A stretch of DNA of 64,000 bases from NCEH01 sp002257205 (GTDB lineage Bacteria > Pseudomonadota > Alphaproteobacteria > Rhizobiales > Xanthobacteraceae): assembly GCF_043195105.1 (NCBI RefSeq), contig NZ_JBAFWO010000003.1. One strand, given 5' to 3'. Shown here one piece after another: positions 8,386 through 18,900 of the stretch. A program made the translations under genes and the position numbers. The notes beneath the pieces are model-generated. The model saw nothing but the letters and a program-made list of their open reading frames with translations, did no database searches and was not told the DNA's origin. Numbering within the stretch: the first letter of the stretch is position 1; every line of letters begins with the position of its first letter.

Positions 8386-8709
8386 ATGCCGAAGCTCGTG
8401 ATCTTCCTCGCCAAGCACGCGGCGCTTGGCTTTGTCATCGCCGCGGCTTTCGTGGGCGGGCTGGTCGCGCTGGACATCGGGCATTTGCGGACGCTGCTTG
8501 CCGGCAGCGGCAATGCTTGGCTTCCGGCCTTTATTTTGACGTTCGCCATGGGCCTGACCTTCTCAAGCGTGCAGATGGGTGTGGCCGTCATGCTGCTGGC
8601 CGAAGAGGAGCCGCGGCAGCCCGCCAAGCCGAAGGGTGGCCGGCGTGCGCGCGACCCCGGCTTCGCCGCCTTGCGCCCGGCGCCTGCCCGCGTGCCGGCG
8701 CGCCGCTGA
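8386..8709 (+). CDS. Small two-TM inner-membrane protein, 107 aa
   Basis: Start ATG 8386 (MPKLVIFLAKHAALGF...) with a GGGAGCGGCGG purine tract just upstream; an ATG at 8353 would add eleven Gly/Arg-rich residues. There are two hydrophobic segments at about residues 8-27 and 43-67, the second followed by AEEEP, then a basic low-complexity tail rich in Lys/Arg/Pro. A cytoplasmic basic tail is likely. It is not recognised beyond being a small hypothetical protein of the type common in Bradyrhizobium relatives. It lies upstream of the Rrf2 regulator with a 140-bp gap, so co-transcription is uncertain. Confidence 0.65.
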   Translation: MPKLVIFLAKHAALGFVIAAAFVGGLVALDIGHLRTLLAGSGNAWLPAFILTFAMGLTFSSVQMGVAVMLLAEEEPRQPAKPKGGRRARDPGFAALRPAPARVPARR

Positions 8710-8849
8710 TCCGAGGACCGCAAGGTCTCGCGAAATGCCGCATCAACGGCAGTCCCCTGTCGACCCCTGAGCCCGATGGATAAAGCCGTGCGCCTCTGCG
8801 CGGTTGACCCTTGTTCGCGAACGACCCAAAAGAGGGCAAGGGGACAAGC

Positions 8850-9296
8850 ATGCTGACAAAAAAAGGTAAGTATGGGCTCAAGGCAGCGGTTCACCTCGCC
8901 CGCCTCGCCCCGGGAGACTCGGTTCAGGTGGCCGATATCGCCGAGGCGAACCAGATCCCAAAGAAATTCCTGGATGTCATCCTCGGCGAATTGCGCAACG
9001 CAGGCATGCTGTCCAGCAAGAAGGGGCGCACCGGCGGATATCGCCTCGCCAGGCCGGCGGAGGATATCATCGTCGGCGATCTGATCCGCGCCCTGGACGG
9101 CCCTTTGGCTGCCCTGCCCTGTGCCAGTCGAAACGCGTATGTGCCGTGTGAGGACTGCGACATCGCCCATTGCGAGGTGCGCCTGCTGATGGTGCGGGTG
9201 CGCGACGCCATCGGCACCGTGCTCGATACCTACACGCTGGCACAGATGCGCGATCTCTCGGCCGACCAGCTCGGTTCGTTCGTAGATTATATCTGA
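8850..9296 (+). CDS. Rrf2-family transcriptional regulator
   Basis: 148 aa from ATG 8850, with AAGGGGACA upstream. The N-terminal winged helix is typical of the family: LTKKGKYGLKAAVHLA, then VADIAEANQIPKKFLDVIL, and the wing SSKKGRTGGYRLARP. Cysteines at 91, 100, 103 and 108 form a cluster-ligand-like region (CASRNAYVPCEDCDIAHC), spaced differently from IscR, so Fe-S sensing is possible but not proven. Members of this family sense Fe-S status, NO or cysteine metabolites. No adjacent target operon is obvious; the next gene is convergent. Confidence 0.88.
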   Translation: MLTKKGKYGLKAAVHLARLAPGDSVQVADIAEANQIPKKFLDVILGELRNAGMLSSKKGRTGGYRLARPAEDIIVGDLIRALDGPLAALPCASRNAYVPCEDCDIAHCEVRLLMVRVRDAIGTVLDTYTLAQMRDLSADQLGSFVDYI

Positions 9297-9306
9297 GCGC
9301 GTGGGA

Positions 9307-9690
9307 TCAGCGCCGGTTGGGCCCGAGATAGGGCGACGGCGGCTGCGCCGCGAAACGCTGAAGATCGTATTGCGGAAAGGTGCGCGCCAATACCTTCATA
9401 TCCGCCGGGGCGTGCCCATCCACCGCATAGACCAGCTTTCCGTCCGCCAGTCGATCGACCCGAACCTCGTGATTATAGGATCTTAGCAGCCCGACCATGT
9501 CCCGCGCGGCATAAGGCATGACGCGCTCGACCTCGGGAACCTTGATTCGCTCGTTGAAATAGATCCAGCCGCTGGGGATAGCGAAACAAACGAGCAGAAG
9601 CACAAGCCCCTTCGACATTTGAACGAAGCGCGGGCCACGCGCCGCATAATCCTCTCGGATATTGATGCGGTCTTCAAAGCTGAAACCCAT
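9307..9690 (-). CDS. Membrane-anchored hypothetical protein, 127 aa
   Basis: ATG 9690 (MGFSFEDRINIRED...) is preferred; a second possible start at 9765 would add 25 residues. One hydrophobic segment lies at about residues 27-44 (GLVLLLVCFAIPSGWIYF), with a short cytoplasmic N-terminus and a soluble C-terminal part of about 80 residues, probably periplasmic. It ends SPYLGPNRR. The MoaD-like gene lies 140 bp upstream on the same strand; the gap may hold its own promoter. No family is recognised. Confidence 0.65.
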   Translation of the reverse strand: MGFSFEDRINIREDYAARGPRFVQMSKGLVLLLVCFAIPSGWIYFNERIKVPEVERVMPYAARDMVGLLRSYNHEVRVDRLADGKLVYAVDGHAPADMKVLARTFPQYDLQRFAAQPPSPYLGPNRR

Positions 9691-9830
9691 CCGCCCCCCC
9701 GCAATAGGCGCGCGTTTGCGCCGTGCGCCAGACGGTAGATATGAAATAATAGAGTTAACGAACATAGCTGCCCGATGCCCGTTCGTCACCTCATTCTCCT
9801 CCGCCACCGTCGCCAGGATGGATCTAAATT

Positions 9831-10133
9831 CTATCCACCGCTGATGGCGGTCAGTACAAAGACATCCATTCCTTGTGCCAGGGGCGTTGCCAGGCCGGCG
9901 CGCCGCCCACCGACGAAGATATTGATGTGTCGGCGCACTGCCGGAGTGGTATCGCACAGGCGATCGCGCATTCCGGGCCAGCGGGCATCGAGCGCATGGA
10001 GCATCTCGTCCACCGTCGCCCCGCGCAGCCACACCCGCCGCTCCGCGCCGGGAAAAAGCCGCACCAGATGGTCCGGCAGGCGCACCAGCACCTCGGGCCT
10101 GGTGTCCGTGGCGCTCATTTCGGCCTCATCCAT
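9831..10133 (-). CDS. MoaD/ThiS-like ubiquitin-fold protein ending in Gly-Gly
   Basis: 100 aa from ATG 10133, chosen because GAGG lies eight bases upstream; the ATG at 10139 is too close to that SD. It shows the MoaD/ThiS beta-grasp pattern: VLVRLPDHLVRLF, a helix TVDEMLHALDARWPG, INIFVGGRR, and the tail MDVFVLTAISGG with a C-terminal di-glycine ready for adenylation. MoaD and ThiS act as sulfur carriers after thiocarboxylation. No E1-like (MoeB/ThiF), MoaE or JAMM protease gene is in the window. It lies 21 bp after the Asp-box propeller gene, a pairing that recurs in bacterial genomes without an assigned function. Confidence 0.85.
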   Translation of the reverse strand: MDEAEMSATDTRPEVLVRLPDHLVRLFPGAERRVWLRGATVDEMLHALDARWPGMRDRLCDTTPAVRRHINIFVGGRRAGLATPLAQGMDVFVLTAISGG

Positions 10134-10154
10134 GCGCATTACCTCGCCGCGAGA

Positions 10155-11237
10155 TCAGGCCTCGACCACCAGGGTTTCCACCGAGGTGATCAGCGGCAAA
10201 TGCGCCGCGATACAGGTCCACCGGCCGCCCTCGTCGGCGCTGGCGTACAGCGCCCCGGAATTGGTGCCGAAATAGACCCCGGCGGGTTCCAGCGCATCCG
10301 TGGCCATGGCTTGGCGCAGGACGTTGAAATAGGCCCCCTTCTGCGGCAGGCCATCGGTGCGCTTCTCCCAGGAAACACCGCCGTCCGTGGTGCGCCACAC
10401 CGCGGCCTGCGCATCCGGCATGAAGCGCCCCGCGGTGTCCCCGTTCAAGGGGATCAGATACAGCATCTCGTCGTCGCGCGGATGCACGGCGGCCGGAAAG
10501 CCGAACGACGACGGCAAGCCCGCCTCGATGCTCGACCAGCTGCGGCCACCGTCGTCGCTGCGATACATGCCACAATGGTTCTGCTGGTACAGCCGGTCCG
10601 GGCGATTGGGCGCCATGACCAGGCAATGAACACACTGGCCAAATTCGGGATAATTCTGCCCCTCCGGCATGTAATCCGCTCGCGTGCCGCGATTGCGCGG
10701 CTCCCAGGTCTCGCCCCCGTCGGCCGAATGAAACACGCCGGCCGCCGAGATGCCGACCCAGATCCCGGCATTGTCTTGCGGGTTCAGTACCAGCGAATGC
10801 AGGATCAGCCCGGCCCCGCCGGGATGCCAGTCGGGGCGGGAGGGATGGTCCTGCAATCCGGGCAGATGCGTGAAGCTCTCGCCACCGTCAGTGCTGCGGA
10901 ACAAGCCGGCAGGCTCGACGCCCACATAAAGCGCGTCATTGCCATGGGCGAGGCTCCAGGCGGCCTTCACCGGCGGCGCGCCGGCCTCATAGGCGAGACC
11001 TTCGCTCGAATGGGTCCAGCTCTCTCCGAGATCGGTGGATTTCCACACCGCCGGGCCGAACCATTCGTTTCCGCCCGCGGCGTGAATGGCTCCCGTGCGC
11101 GGATCGCCGACCACGTGATTGAGCGGCCACGTCTCGCAGAATGGTCCGCGCACCTCCCAACTCATGCGCGCGCTGTCGCTTTCCGCGATGAAGGCGCCTT
11201 TCTTCGTGCCGACCAGAACCAGGACTTTCTTCGCCAT
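10155..11237 (-). CDS. Six-Asp-box BNR/sialidase-like beta-propeller protein
   Basis: 360 aa from ATG 11237 (GGAGGAG seven bases upstream). Six Asp-box motifs of the S-x-D-x-G-x-x-W/F type are visible: KSTDLGESW, RSTDGGESF, HSADGGETW, RSDDGGRSW, RTTDGGVSW and ASADEGGRW, evenly spread and consistent with a propeller fold. There is no signal peptide (it starts AKKVLVLVGTKKGAF), so it is cytoplasmic, unlike true sialidases; sialidase catalytic residues are not evident. It is flanked by a VOC gene (36 bp upstream) and the MoaD-like gene (21 bp downstream), so a three-gene unit is likely. Confidence 0.85.
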   Translation of the reverse strand: MAKKVLVLVGTKKGAFIAESDSARMSWEVRGPFCETWPLNHVVGDPRTGAIHAAGGNEWFGPAVWKSTDLGESWTHSSEGLAYEAGAPPVKAAWSLAHGNDALYVGVEPAGLFRSTDGGESFTHLPGLQDHPSRPDWHPGGAGLILHSLVLNPQDNAGIWVGISAAGVFHSADGGETWEPRNRGTRADYMPEGQNYPEFGQCVHCLVMAPNRPDRLYQQNHCGMYRSDDGGRSWSSIEAGLPSSFGFPAAVHPRDDEMLYLIPLNGDTAGRFMPDAQAAVWRTTDGGVSWEKRTDGLPQKGAYFNVLRQAMATDALEPAGVYFGTNSGALYASADEGGRWTCIAAHLPLITSVETLVVEA

Positions 11238-11273
11238 CGTCTCCTCCATGCCCAGCAAGAGCTTGTCCCGGTC

Positions 11274-11687
11274 TCACGGCACCAGATTGACCATCCAATT
11301 GATGCCGAAGCGGTCCGCGACCATCCCGAAGCACGGCGAGAAAAAGGTCTTTCCCAACGGCATCTGGACCTGTCTGCCCTGCGAAAGCGCGGTAAAGACG
11401 CGATGCGCGTCCGCTTCGCTCGCAACGGCAAGGGAGAGGCTGAAACCCTGGAAGCTGGTGCTGTTCCGACATCCCCCGTCGGAGGCCATGATGGTGCTTT
11501 CGCCGATCTTGAAGCTCACATGCATGATCTTGTTTTCAGAGCCGGGGGCGACCATGTCCGGCGGCGGTGCCTCGGGCGCCTCGCTGTACCGCATCAGCAA
11601 TTCCACTTGGGCGCCGAGCGCGGCCTTGTAGAATTCGAGGGCTTCTTCGCATTTGCCGTCGAACGTCAGATAGGGCTGGACCAGCAT
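11274..11687 (-). CDS. VOC-family protein, PhnB/3-demethylubiquinone-methyltransferase-like
   Basis: 137 aa from ATG 11687, with GGGGAG nine bases upstream. The PhnB-like VOC pattern is clear: VQPYLTFDGKCEEALEFYK, then a variable loop, IMHVSFKIGESTIMASD, a central FSLSLAV strand, and the ending FGMVADRFGINWMVN. This family is structurally known but mostly without assigned substrates. It precedes the propeller and MoaD-like genes and is probably the first gene of their unit. Confidence 0.85.
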   Translation of the reverse strand: MLVQPYLTFDGKCEEALEFYKAALGAQVELLMRYSEAPEAPPPDMVAPGSENKIMHVSFKIGESTIMASDGGCRNSTSFQGFSLSLAVASEADAHRVFTALSQGRQVQMPLGKTFFSPCFGMVADRFGINWMVNLVP

Positions 11688-11833
11688 CGCATTCTCCCCG
11701 GTTATCCTGCGGCGGCGCGGAGGCGTCGTCGCGATCAGATGCGCGTCGCGCACCCGTCACGGGCAAGGACGTATGGCTTTCCATGCGGCCGACAGGCTGC
11801 CGCGACTTTTTTTGCCACCGGGAGAACCAGGGG

Positions 11834-12979
11834 TCACGCCCAGCCCGGTTGGTCCAGCGGGCGCGCGGGCGGGGCCAGCGTAATCAGATTGGCAAGATCC
11901 GCACCTTGTGGCGAGATAGCCATGGGACAGGCGATGCCGGGCATGGCCACCACATCGAACAATTCGCGGATCGCCCCCTCCAGGCGGATCCATTCGACGA
12001 TGTCGCCGCTTGCAAGATGGACCACGACCACCCCGCACCATGGCTCCGCGCCCCGTGCCTGCAGTTCGCCGTCCAGGGGCAGGCCCTTGAAGTTCAGATA
12101 ACGCGGCAGCGAGAGGGTGATGATCGCGTGACCATCGTGGAACGCGAGGCCGCGCATGAAGCCGGGGCAGAAGGCGACATCCTGGCGGACGCCGGTCTGC
12201 GGATCAATGCGCACCAGATAGCCGCGTCCGGAATCCAAAACCCAGAGCGCGCCCGCATACAGACGCGGGGAATGGGGCATCGAGAGCCCGTCGGCGAGGA
12301 TCGCGTCGTCTTCCACGCGGATGACCAGTCCCCCGCCCGAGCGATGCGCGCGCCAGCCATCCACGATATCGCTGCGCCCCACCACGGTGACATAGGCCGC
12401 GCGCCCGTCCGCCATGCACAAGCCATTGAGGTGGCAGCGATCCTCGGCCGCGAGGCGGGAAATGAATTTCGGCTTCCAGAGCGGCTCGAAGCTGTGTTCC
12501 AGGCTGAAGGTGGCAAGGCAGGAATATTTGGTGTTCACGAACACCAGCCGCCCGCGCCCGTCCACCGCCATTTCGTGCACGTCAATATCGCCCGTGATCC
12601 TCGCCATGCGCGGAACGAACAGGGCATCGAAATGGCCGTTTGCCCGTTCGTGGGCGGCGAGCACATTTTCCAGCCGCCACACCTGGAGCAGGGAGCCGAG
12701 GAACAGCCGGCCGGGCTCATACCACAGCCCCATGGCGCGCACGAAATCGCGCTGATGGAAGGACATGGCGTTTTCGGGCGTGCGCCCGATGAGAAACAAT
12801 TGCCCGGTCTGATAGGACGAGAAGGCAAGGCTGAGCTGATGCTGCGCCAGCCAGAATGAGAAGCCGCGCGAACAGGTGAGGTCCGTTGTCAGGTCCGCCG
12901 GCGCCGGGCTGGCCGGAGCCGCGGCCAGTGGAGCATCGCTCTTAGGCGCACCATCGGGCGCACGCTCAGGATCGGTCAA
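11834..12979 (-). CDS. TIGR03032-family protein (six-bladed-propeller-like)
   Basis: 381 aa starting with TTG at 12979; GAGG lies about seven bases before it, between this start and the autotransporter stop (12989). The first 35 residues are Ala/Pro-rich linker; the conserved body begins CSRGFSFWLAQHQLSLAFSSYQTGQLFLIG. Further family motifs are DVHEMAVDG, FVNTKYSCLAT, W-PKFIS, RCHLNGLCM and MPHSPRLY-GALWVLDSG. Members are uncharacterised. It has no signal peptide, so it is probably cytoplasmic. A 9-nt gap makes it the second gene of an operon with the giant autotransporter, suggesting a role in making or modifying that protein or in the same surface process. Confidence 0.88.
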   Translation of the reverse strand: MTDPERAPDGAPKSDAPLAAAPASPAPADLTTDLTCSRGFSFWLAQHQLSLAFSSYQTGQLFLIGRTPENAMSFHQRDFVRAMGLWYEPGRLFLGSLLQVWRLENVLAAHERANGHFDALFVPRMARITGDIDVHEMAVDGRGRLVFVNTKYSCLATFSLEHSFEPLWKPKFISRLAAEDRCHLNGLCMADGRAAYVTVVGRSDIVDGWRAHRSGGGLVIRVEDDAILADGLSMPHSPRLYAGALWVLDSGRGYLVRIDPQTGVRQDVAFCPGFMRGLAFHDGHAIITLSLPRYLNFKGLPLDGELQARGAEPWCGVVVVHLASGDIVEWIRLEGAIRELFDVVAMPGIACPMAISPQGADLANLITLAPPARPLDQPGWA

Positions 12980-12988
12980 GGTTAAGCC

Positions 12989-15900
12989 TCAGAAATGCAC
13001 CGCGATGCGCGCCATCCCGGCCTGGGACAGGAAATCCTGGCCGACGCTGACGCCATAATCCAGTTTGAATTCCCAATTCTTCGCCGTCACCAATTGCAGG
13101 CCCATGTCGAAATTGCCGAGCATGTCCGGGGTGTAGGTGACGGTGTCGAATGTCCCGGTGCCGACCGGCGCTCCGAGCAGATAGGAGGTCGTGATCCAGC
13201 TGCCGTTGGACAGGAAGCTGGCGCCGAGGCTCGCAAACGGACGCAGGACCGTGCCGTCGGCGAGATCGACGCGGGTGCCGACCTCCACCGTCGGGCTGAC
13301 GATGAAGGTGGTCTGGCTCGCGCCGAGCACCCGCAATTCCGCCCCGCTGATGCCGGCTTCGCTGTAGCCGGGGACGTTCATATAAGACACGTCCAGGTCC
13401 ACATAGGGCCTCACATACCAGCCCGTCTGCGGCATCTCGTAGGCAAGGCGCAGGCGGCCCGTGACGTTATAGACGTCGATCGAGCTTTCAGGCGCCGCGG
13501 CCAGCGCCGTGACGACGCGCTGGCTGTCGATGTTCACCCAGCCGAAATCCACCGCCCCGGAAATCAGCCAGGGGCCGATCTGGCGCTTCAGCGCGGCCGT
13601 CACATCAAAGCCGCTGCCGCTCGCGGAGCTGATATCGGCCGAGGAACTGGTCCAGCTCTGCTGGTAGGCGCCGGACAGGGCGAAGAACCAATCCTGCTGC
13701 AATTCGCGCTGCACCCCGGCCTGCAAGGTGACTGTGTCGGTCGAGAAGCCCTGGTTTTCGAAGGTGCCGGACTGGCTGGTCCGGCCGACGATCACCCGCG
13801 CCCAGCTGCATTGGTCTTCCTGCAACAACAGGCCGTCGCCCGCGAACATGGGGCAGCTCATGGTGCGGTTCAGCACCGCCCGGCTCTCCATGATGCGACT
13901 GGCCGGGCCCGCGCCATTGAGTTCCGGCGACAGCGCTTTGAGCGCCTGACGATATTGCGCGTCCGTCGCGGTGTTCAGCAATGTGTTGAACAGCGATGCC
14001 GTAGTCCCGAGCGTGCCGCTGTTCCAGATGCTTTGCAGATGGTTGGCCGCCGCCGCGCCATTGGCCGACAATTTGCTGCCCGGCGGCGTGAAATCGGCGC
14101 TTGGAGAGAGCGACACGCTGTTCCCAGCCACCGCGGCATTCCATTGATAGACCAGGGAATTGTCCACAACGCTCGCAGTGAACCCGGCGAGCGTCCCGGC
14201 CTCAAGCACCGTGAACGAGGTGTTTGGCGCGATGCTGAGCGGGTTCGCCTGGAGCGTGCCGGCCACGTTCGCGGTACCGGACACGCTGAACAGGTCCGAG
14301 CGATGGGAGGTGGCATCCAGATCCAGCGCGATTGCCCCGGTGGAGACGAAATTGCCCGCGAGCGTGCTGGTGGCCAAGGTGCCGAGCCCGCCCGGGCTGA
14401 GCGTGCCCCAGTTGGTCAGGATGCCGCCGTTCAGATTGATGGTGCGGCCTGAATTGAAGACGCCGCCAGCCTGGTTGATGAAGCTGCCGGCGCCCGTCCC
14501 GAGGTCGACACTGCCGGTCACTGTGCCGGCATTGGTGACGATCTCATTTCCGCCGCCGGCGAGAATGGCGACATTGCCCAGCGCGCTGACTGAGGCGCCG
14601 GAGGCGATGGTGATAGTGTTGTCGGCGCCGCCCGAAAGCATGATGCCCGCGCCGCGCTCATCCTTGCCGCCGATCACGGTGCCGCCGCCGAGGATGTCGA
14701 TGGTGATCGGCCCGGCGCCGCCCGGCCCGGTGGAAAGCGCGAAGATGCCGGGTGAATTGGCGCCCGTTGCGACGACAAGGCCCGAAACCGTCACGTTCAC
14801 GGCCCCGCCGATGCCGGAGCCTCCAGCCGAGCCGTTCATCGCCTGCGTGCCGGACTGCGCGGTTCCGCCCCCGCCGCCGATGGATTGCGCGTTGACCGCC
14901 GCCGCGTTCGCGCCCGACGTGCCGACGCTGCCGCTGACGGTCAGGTTCACCGTGCCGCCGTTCCCCGTGCCGCCCCCGGTGCCGGCGGAACTGTCGGCGA
15001 CGGTGAAGAATGTACTGGATGCATCGCCGCCGAGCCCGCCGCCGCCGCCGATCGATTGCGCGAACAGGCCGCTCGCTCCGGCGCCCTGCGTCGCCACGAT
15101 GCCGGCGAGCGTGAAGGAGACCTCTTCTCCATTGCCGCCCCCGCCCCCCGCGCCGCCGAATGCAAGGCTCGCGAGGCCAGTGGCGCCGCTGGTGGCGGCA
15201 AGCCCGCCGCCGCCGCCGATCGATTGCAGCAGGATGCCGTGGGAATTCACGCCGCTGGTGCTGATGAAGCCGGTGCTCGCGAGCGTGCCGCCCACCTTGC
15301 CGCCGTCATTGCCGCTGCCACCGGAACCACCCAAGGTCAGCGCCAGAGAGGCGGTGCCCTGCGCCGCGCTGGCGCTGGTCAATGTTATGCCGCCGCCGCC
15401 GCCGATGGATTGGGCGAGCACGCCGATGGCATTGCGGCCCGAGGTCACGATGTCGCCGTTCAGCGTCAGCGCGACCGTGCCGCCGATATTGCCGCTGCCG
15501 CCCCTGCCGCCGAGCGACAGCGATCCATTCACGCTGCCGTCGGCGGCATCCGCGGACACCGCCGAGGCGCGGCCGCCGCCGCCGCCGATCGACTGGGCGA
15601 CCACGCCATTGGCACCCTCGCCGGCGGTCGAAATGAGGCCGGCCTGTGTGAAGCTGACCTGTTCGCCCGCGCCTCCGCCTCCCCCGCTGCCGCCGAGGGC
15701 GGCGCTCAAGGTCATGTCGGTTTTCTGGCCCTTCACGATGCTGGTGGCGAGCACGGCATTGCCGCCGCCGCCGCCGATAGATTGCAACAAAACGCCGTCG
15801 GAGCCGGCGCCCGTGGTCTGGATCGTGCTGTTGAGGGCGACCTTGACCGCGCCCCCATTGCTGCCGGAACCGCCCGCGCCGCCGACGGTGGCGGACAGGC

Positions 15901-18900
15901 TCGCGATGCCGCTGCCGCCGGTCGTCGAGCTGGAGGACGAACCCTTGCCGCCGCCGCCGCCGATGGACTGGGCGACGAGGCCTGCGGCATCGTGGCCAGT
16001 CGTGCTGATGGAGGTTCCGGCCTGCTGCGCCGTACCGATATTGATCGTGACGAGGCCGCCAGCGCCGCCGGAGCCGCCACCGCCGCCGACGCTCACGCCC
16101 AGCGACAGGCCATTGCCGCCGCCGCCATCCGCATCGCCTTTGCCCGCCGCACCCACGCCGCCGCCGCCGCCGATGGACTGGACGAGGATAGCATCGGCCG
16201 CGTCGCCGCTGGTGGAGAGAACACCCGTGCCGGTGCTGGTGAGGCTGACTCCATAGCCGGCCCCGCCGGCCCCACCGCCCCCGCCGATGGATGCGCCGAC
16301 CGCGATCTTGCTGCTCGCCGCATGGGTGGCGCTGCCCGCAACGCCGCCGCCGCCGCCGATCGACTGGGCAAGGATCGCGCTCGCACCATGGCCCTCAGTC
16401 GAAATCGAGCCGCTTTGCGTGAGGGTGATTGCGCCGCCATCGCCGCCCGTGCCGCCATCGCCGGCCAGCGCGAATGCCACGCTCGCCTTGCCGCCTGTGC
16501 CGGTGGCGCCGGTGGTCGCCGCATTCCCGCCGCCGCCGCCGATGGATTGGGCAAGAATGCCGTGGCTGAAATCGCCCTTGGTGGTGACGACCGAACTCTG
16601 CGTCACATAGACCCCGCCGCCCACACCGCCCGTGCCGCCGGCCCCGCCGAGGGTCGCGGAGAGATTGACGTCGCTTTTCTGGTCCTTCGCGATGCTGCTG
16701 GACAGCGCTGCATTGCCGCCGCCGCCGCCGATGGACTGCGCGACGATGCCGTTCGCATGGGCGCCGAGCGTCGCGATGGTATTGGCGTTATCCACATGGA
16801 CCGCGCCGCCGGTCGCGCCGGTTCCACCCGAGCCGCCGAGGCTGGTGGAAATGGTCGCCGCGCCGGAACCGCCGCTGGTCGAGGAGGCGCCGCCGCCGCG
16901 CCCGCCGCCACCGCCCACCGATTGGGCCAGGATGCCGTTCGATCCGTCACCGGACGTGGAAATGGCCGCGCCCGCAAGGCCAAGGCCGCCGTTCGTGACG
17001 ATCACCTCGCCGCCGGTGCCCCCGGTGCCGCCCGACCCTCCCATGGTCAGCGTAAGACCGAGGCCGTTGCCCCCTGCCCCGTCCGCCTTGCCGCTGCCCG
17101 CTCCCCCATTGCCGCCGCCGCCGCCGATGGATTGGGCGATGATCGCGTCCGCCTGGTCGCCTGTCGTGGCGATCTGGCCGGAGGTCTGGTTCTGGATCAG
17201 AACCTGGACTTTGCCGCCCGATCCACCGACCCCGCCCGCGCCGCCGAGGGCCGCGCCGAGCGAAATCTTCGCCGTCGCGCCATTGTTGGTGCTGCCACCC
17301 GCACCGCCGCCGCTGCCGACCGACTGGGCCAGGATCGCCGTCGCATTCGCGCCCGCCGTGACGAGCGTCCCCGAACTGGTCACCGTGACCGCGCCCCCGT
17401 TGCCGCCATATCCGCCCGTGCCGCCAAGGCCGAGCGTGACGCCCACCGTGCCGCCGCCGGTGCTGTCATGGGCGCCGCCCGCGACACCGCCGCCGCCGCC
17501 GATGGATTGTGCCAGGATCGCGCGCGAGAACGCGCCTTCGGTCGCGATGGTGCTGATGTTGTTCACCACCACAGCGGCGCCATATCCGCCCAGCCCGCCG
17601 GTTCCGCCGAGCGTCGCGGAGACATTGGCATCGCTCTTCGTGCCGCTGGCGTCGGAACTTGCCAGATGCGCGCTGCCGCCGCCCCCGCCGATGGATTGGG
17701 CGAGAATGCCGTCCGCATGGGCTTCGATGGTGGCGATGAAATTGTTGTTTTTCACCGTCACGGCGCCGCCGTTCCCACCCGCGCCGCCGCTGCCGCCGAC
17801 GGTCGCGGAAATCGCCGCGACGCCGCCATTCGAAGAAGTGGAAGTGGAGGATGTCGCCCCGCCCTTGCCGCCGCCCCCGCCGATCGACTGGGCAAGGATG
17901 CCGGCAGCCCCGCTCCCGTTGGTCAGGATGCCGCCGTCATTGGTGACCGTCACCGTGCCGCCGGTCCCGCCCGATCCCGCGCCGCCGCCGATGCCGATGG
18001 AAAGAGACGCCGCGTCCGATCCCGTCGCCTTGCTCTTGCTGGAGCCGGATCCCGCGTCGCCGCCGGCCCCACCGATGGATTGGGCGAGAATGCCGTTGGA
18101 ATCCTGTCCGCCCGTGGAGAGGAATCCGCCGCTCGTGACCGTGACCGTGCCGCCGGTCCCAGATCCACCACCGGTGCCGCCGAGACTGCCGCCGATATCG
18201 AGCTTCGCGCTGGACGCCGCATTGGCATTTCCGCCGCTGCCGCCGCCGCCGCCCACCGACTGGGCAGTGATGGCATTGGCATTGCGCCCGGTGGTGGTGA
18301 TTGTCGAAGCGGCCCCGGTCGTGGTGACCGTGACCGTGCCGCCGTCGCCCGCACCGCCGCCCGCACCGCCGAGCGCGATGGCGGCAGACGCCTTGCCTCC
18401 AACCGCCGATGCGCCGGAACTTCCCGCCCGGCCGCCGCCGCCTCCCACCGACTGTGCGAGAATGCCCGTGCCATTGTCGCCGGCCGTGGAAATCGCCGCC
18501 GAGCTGGTGACGATGACCGTATTGCCATAGCCGGCGCTGCCGCCGGAGCCGCCAAGGTTTGCGGAAAGCTGGAACGCCGAACTGCCGCCGGTCGCATCGG
18601 TTGCGCTGGCGCCGCCCTTGCCGCCGCCGCCGCCCACGGATTGGGCGAAGAGGCCGACGGAATCGTCCCCCGACGTCTTGATGATGGCCGCGTTTGTGAG
18701 GGTGATCGTGCCGCCATTGCCGCCCGCGCCGCCCGACCCGCCCAGAGCCAAGGCGGCGCCGAAGGTGTTGCTGTCACCCGAGCTTTTCGTATCCGTGCCG
18801 ACCGACGAGCCGGTCCCGCCGCCGCCGCCGATCGACTGGGCGATGACCGCGTCCGAGGCCGCGCCGGAGGTGGAGAGCGTTCCGCCGGTCAGCGAGACGA

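Noticed and set aside
6606..8783. 725-codon plus-strand frame over the DAHP synthase gene
   Set aside because: Antisense shadow; the minus-strand protein has full class II DAHP synthase motifs and its own terminator.
10155..11237. Secreted sialidase
   Set aside because: Asp boxes are present but there is no signal peptide and no arginine triad or catalytic Tyr/Glu set that I can recognise, so only the propeller fold is claimed.
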